A DNA stretch of 64,000 bases from Spirochaeta cellobiosiphila DSM 17781 (GTDB taxonomy: Bacteria > Spirochaetota > Spirochaetia > DSM-17781), in NCBI RefSeq assembly GCF_000426705.1, contig NZ_AUFW01000007.1, positions 62,001 to 126,000 on the forward strand, written 5' to 3'. Shown here in pieces: positions 62,914 to 64,000 of the stretch (positions are counted from its first letter, which is position 1; each line of letters opens with the position of its first letter). The notes beneath the pieces were generated by a model that saw nothing but the letters and a program-made list of their open reading frames with translations, was not told the origin of the DNA and did not search any database. Both the position numbers and the translations under genes were made by a program.

Positions 62914-62982
62914 ATGTATGGTTCGATAAGCTGTGTATATGAAGCTTATTGTAAAAAATGTGGATTTTCAATTTCTAATTAA
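62914..62982 (+). CDS. 22-residue micro-ORF with strong ribosome site (possible truncated zinc ribbon)
   Basis: ACGGAGGATCCTAT precedes an ATG encoding MYGSISCVYEAYCKKCGFSI and ending in SN before TAA. The CKKCG knuckle is like the first half of a zinc ribbon. The excellent ribosome site and short length suggest either a small protein or the stump of a longer gene. Positions 62983-63162 hold nothing recognisable. Confidence 0.4.
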   Translation: MYGSISCVYEAYCKKCGFSISN

Positions 62983-63162
62983 ATGGTAAAATAAATAAAC
63001 TTTCTTAAAAGATAATAGTGAATAGATTTTTAAAATATTCCTTAAAGACACTTTTCATAAATAATAAGAAACTAATATGAAAAAAGGTATTCCTGAAAAG
63101 AATTGTCTCTATGGTGTATTTTAATCGTCACCTTTTCTTCCTCTACTGCCTGCCAGCAAAAC

Positions 63163-63720
63163 CTAAGATCGTTTTTCAAGTGCTTCTTTAAGAAGCCCCT
63201 TTATTTTCTCATCCTTGATATCACAAACCAGATCCCATGGTGAATAATCATGGTTGTCATACTTTAAAGGGTTCGCTCCCTTCTCAAGAAGTAACTTAAC
63301 AGTTTCAAATCTTTTAGACCCCACAGCTTCCATGAGTGGAGAGCATCCGTCTGAATCGGAGACATCAACATCAAAACCTGCATCCATAAGCTTCAGTAGA
63401 ATATTGTTATGACCCTTTGTTGCCGCGGCATGCATTGGTGTTCTATTGCTGTCGCCCTTCTCCTTTTGAGCGCCAAGACTTATAAGATAATCTACCGTTT
63501 CTTCAAATCCGTTCTGGCTGGCATAAAAAAGTGATTTTCCAATTCCAATACCATATCCATCGGTGTCTTTGCCTTTAGAGACAAGGAATTTCAAAACTTC
63601 AAGATGACCGTCCTGAGCGGCCATAGCCATGGCACCATCAATTTCACGCCCCTCTTCATAAATCTTCTTTACTTCTTCAAGATCTCCTCTGGATGCTGCT
63701 TCTTCAAATTCGTACGACAT
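63163..63720 (-). CDS. Cytoplasmic ankyrin-repeat protein
   Basis: This 185-residue protein is made almost wholly of about five ankyrin repeats; AAQDGHLEVLKFLVSKGKD, SNRTPMHAAATKGHNNILLK and DSDGCSPLMEAVGSKRFE are clear. There is no signal peptide, unlike the ankyrin protein at 30731. GAAGGAATAAAAA precedes the ATG. Its base composition is nearer the core than the neighbouring AT-rich genes, so it may mark return to the chromosome backbone. Partner unknown. Confidence 0.85.
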   Translation of the reverse strand: MSYEFEEAASRGDLEEVKKIYEEGREIDGAMAMAAQDGHLEVLKFLVSKGKDTDGYGIGIGKSLFYASQNGFEETVDYLISLGAQKEKGDSNRTPMHAAATKGHNNILLKLMDAGFDVDVSDSDGCSPLMEAVGSKRFETVKLLLEKGANPLKYDNHDYSPWDLVCDIKDEKIKGLLKEALEKRS

Positions 63721-64000
63721 TTTTTATTCCTTCTTAGATTTTATAAGTTCTGTGAGTTTTGCTTTTTCCTTAGGGTAATTTAATGATAGGAAAAGTTATA
63801 TTTTCTGTCAAAAGGAATTTATGTCAAAAATGATTGTTTACGAAAAAAAGCTGTCTAAATGACGAGAACAGTATGAGAATATTCAGTTCTCAGAATAAAG
63901 CTCTTCCAGATGCAAATACGAGAGAGGAAAATATTATTTTCTATGCGATCAAACCCCACCCAAGGAGGGGCCCTATCAACCTTTAACATGGTGGACAGAA
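63721..64000. other. Right edge without a supported gene
   Basis: No frame here has a convincing start and ribosome site plus family resemblance. Short open frames exist near 63870-64000, and the last 40 bases could be the beginning of a feature that continues past the window. Confidence 0.5.

Noticed and set aside
50288-63000. CRISPR array among the accessory repeats
   Set aside because: The repeats are few, irregularly spaced by kilobases and imperfectly palindromic; no unit repeat-spacer pattern and no cas genes.
50288-63000. Prophage or transposon origin of the accessory region
   Set aside because: No phage structural genes, integrase or recognisable transposase are present; the cassette-like sites explain the layout better.
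63870-64000. Possible transposase N-terminus at the right edge
   Set aside because: Frames there are short and give no motif; too little sequence remains to judge.

Overview
The window looks like the chromosome of a free-living, carbohydrate-fermenting bacterium, most likely a spirochaete. That placement is an inference from gene content: an Nqr/Rnf-type redox pump, a DUF4469/HU-like protein, a sucrose phosphorylase with an ABC sugar importer, recCBD, an M18 aminopeptidase and type I pullulanase. No rRNA or tRNA gene is present to confirm it. There are two parts: a dense core with ordinary codon use (1 to about 49.8 kb) and a visibly more AT-rich accessory part (about 50 to 63 kb).

Core, in order. 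A leftward operon holds lplA, a PNPOx-like gene, pdhA, pdhB and pdhC (cut by the window edge): pyruvate dehydrogenase plus the ligase that lipoylates its E2. A rightward operon encodes a five-subunit Nqr/Rnf-like redox-driven ion pump with no NqrA, plus an unknown sixth gene. Then come a REC-PAS-GGDEF-EAL protein, fumarase, aroK-aroC, and a sugar module (ROK repressor with a palindromic operator, binding protein, two permeases, sucrose phosphorylase). These are followed by topA with stacked terminators, recC-recB-recD behind a secreted ankyrin protein, a lipoprotein, an M18 peptidase, a MarR-pirin-nitroreductase unit with two matching palindromes, ilvE, prs, and the chain pulA-serB-dgkA-mutT/TPR-coiled coil. 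The core ends with typA, a DUF2721 protein, an LspA-like protein, a frameshifted arsC, a long run of inverted repeats, and an HU/DUF4469 gene.

Accessory part, about 50 to 61 kb. All genes point the same way and are AT-rich. They are separated by related imperfect inverted repeats that start ATATAACAA at or just after a stop codon; the two complete copies (52715-52822 and 57428-57532) end CGTTAnAY. They have the architecture of integron attC recombination sites. The first complete site has a perfect 7-bp outer box, 5-nt spacers and a bulged G in the inner box. No integrase lies in the window, so this is best read as an integrase-less attC cluster (CALIN) or the far end of a longer array. Its cargo is defence-like: a PHP-ATPase protein with a small partner, an Mrr nuclease-helicase paired with a large HhH/sigma70-region-4-like protein, and an HNH nuclease. 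It also carries three GNAT acetyltransferases and several decayed genes. Small membrane proteins and a second ankyrin gene follow.

The two-gene helicase operon bounded by two attC-like sites is the best candidate for an undescribed system. All functional statements rest on reading motifs by eye; no searches were run.
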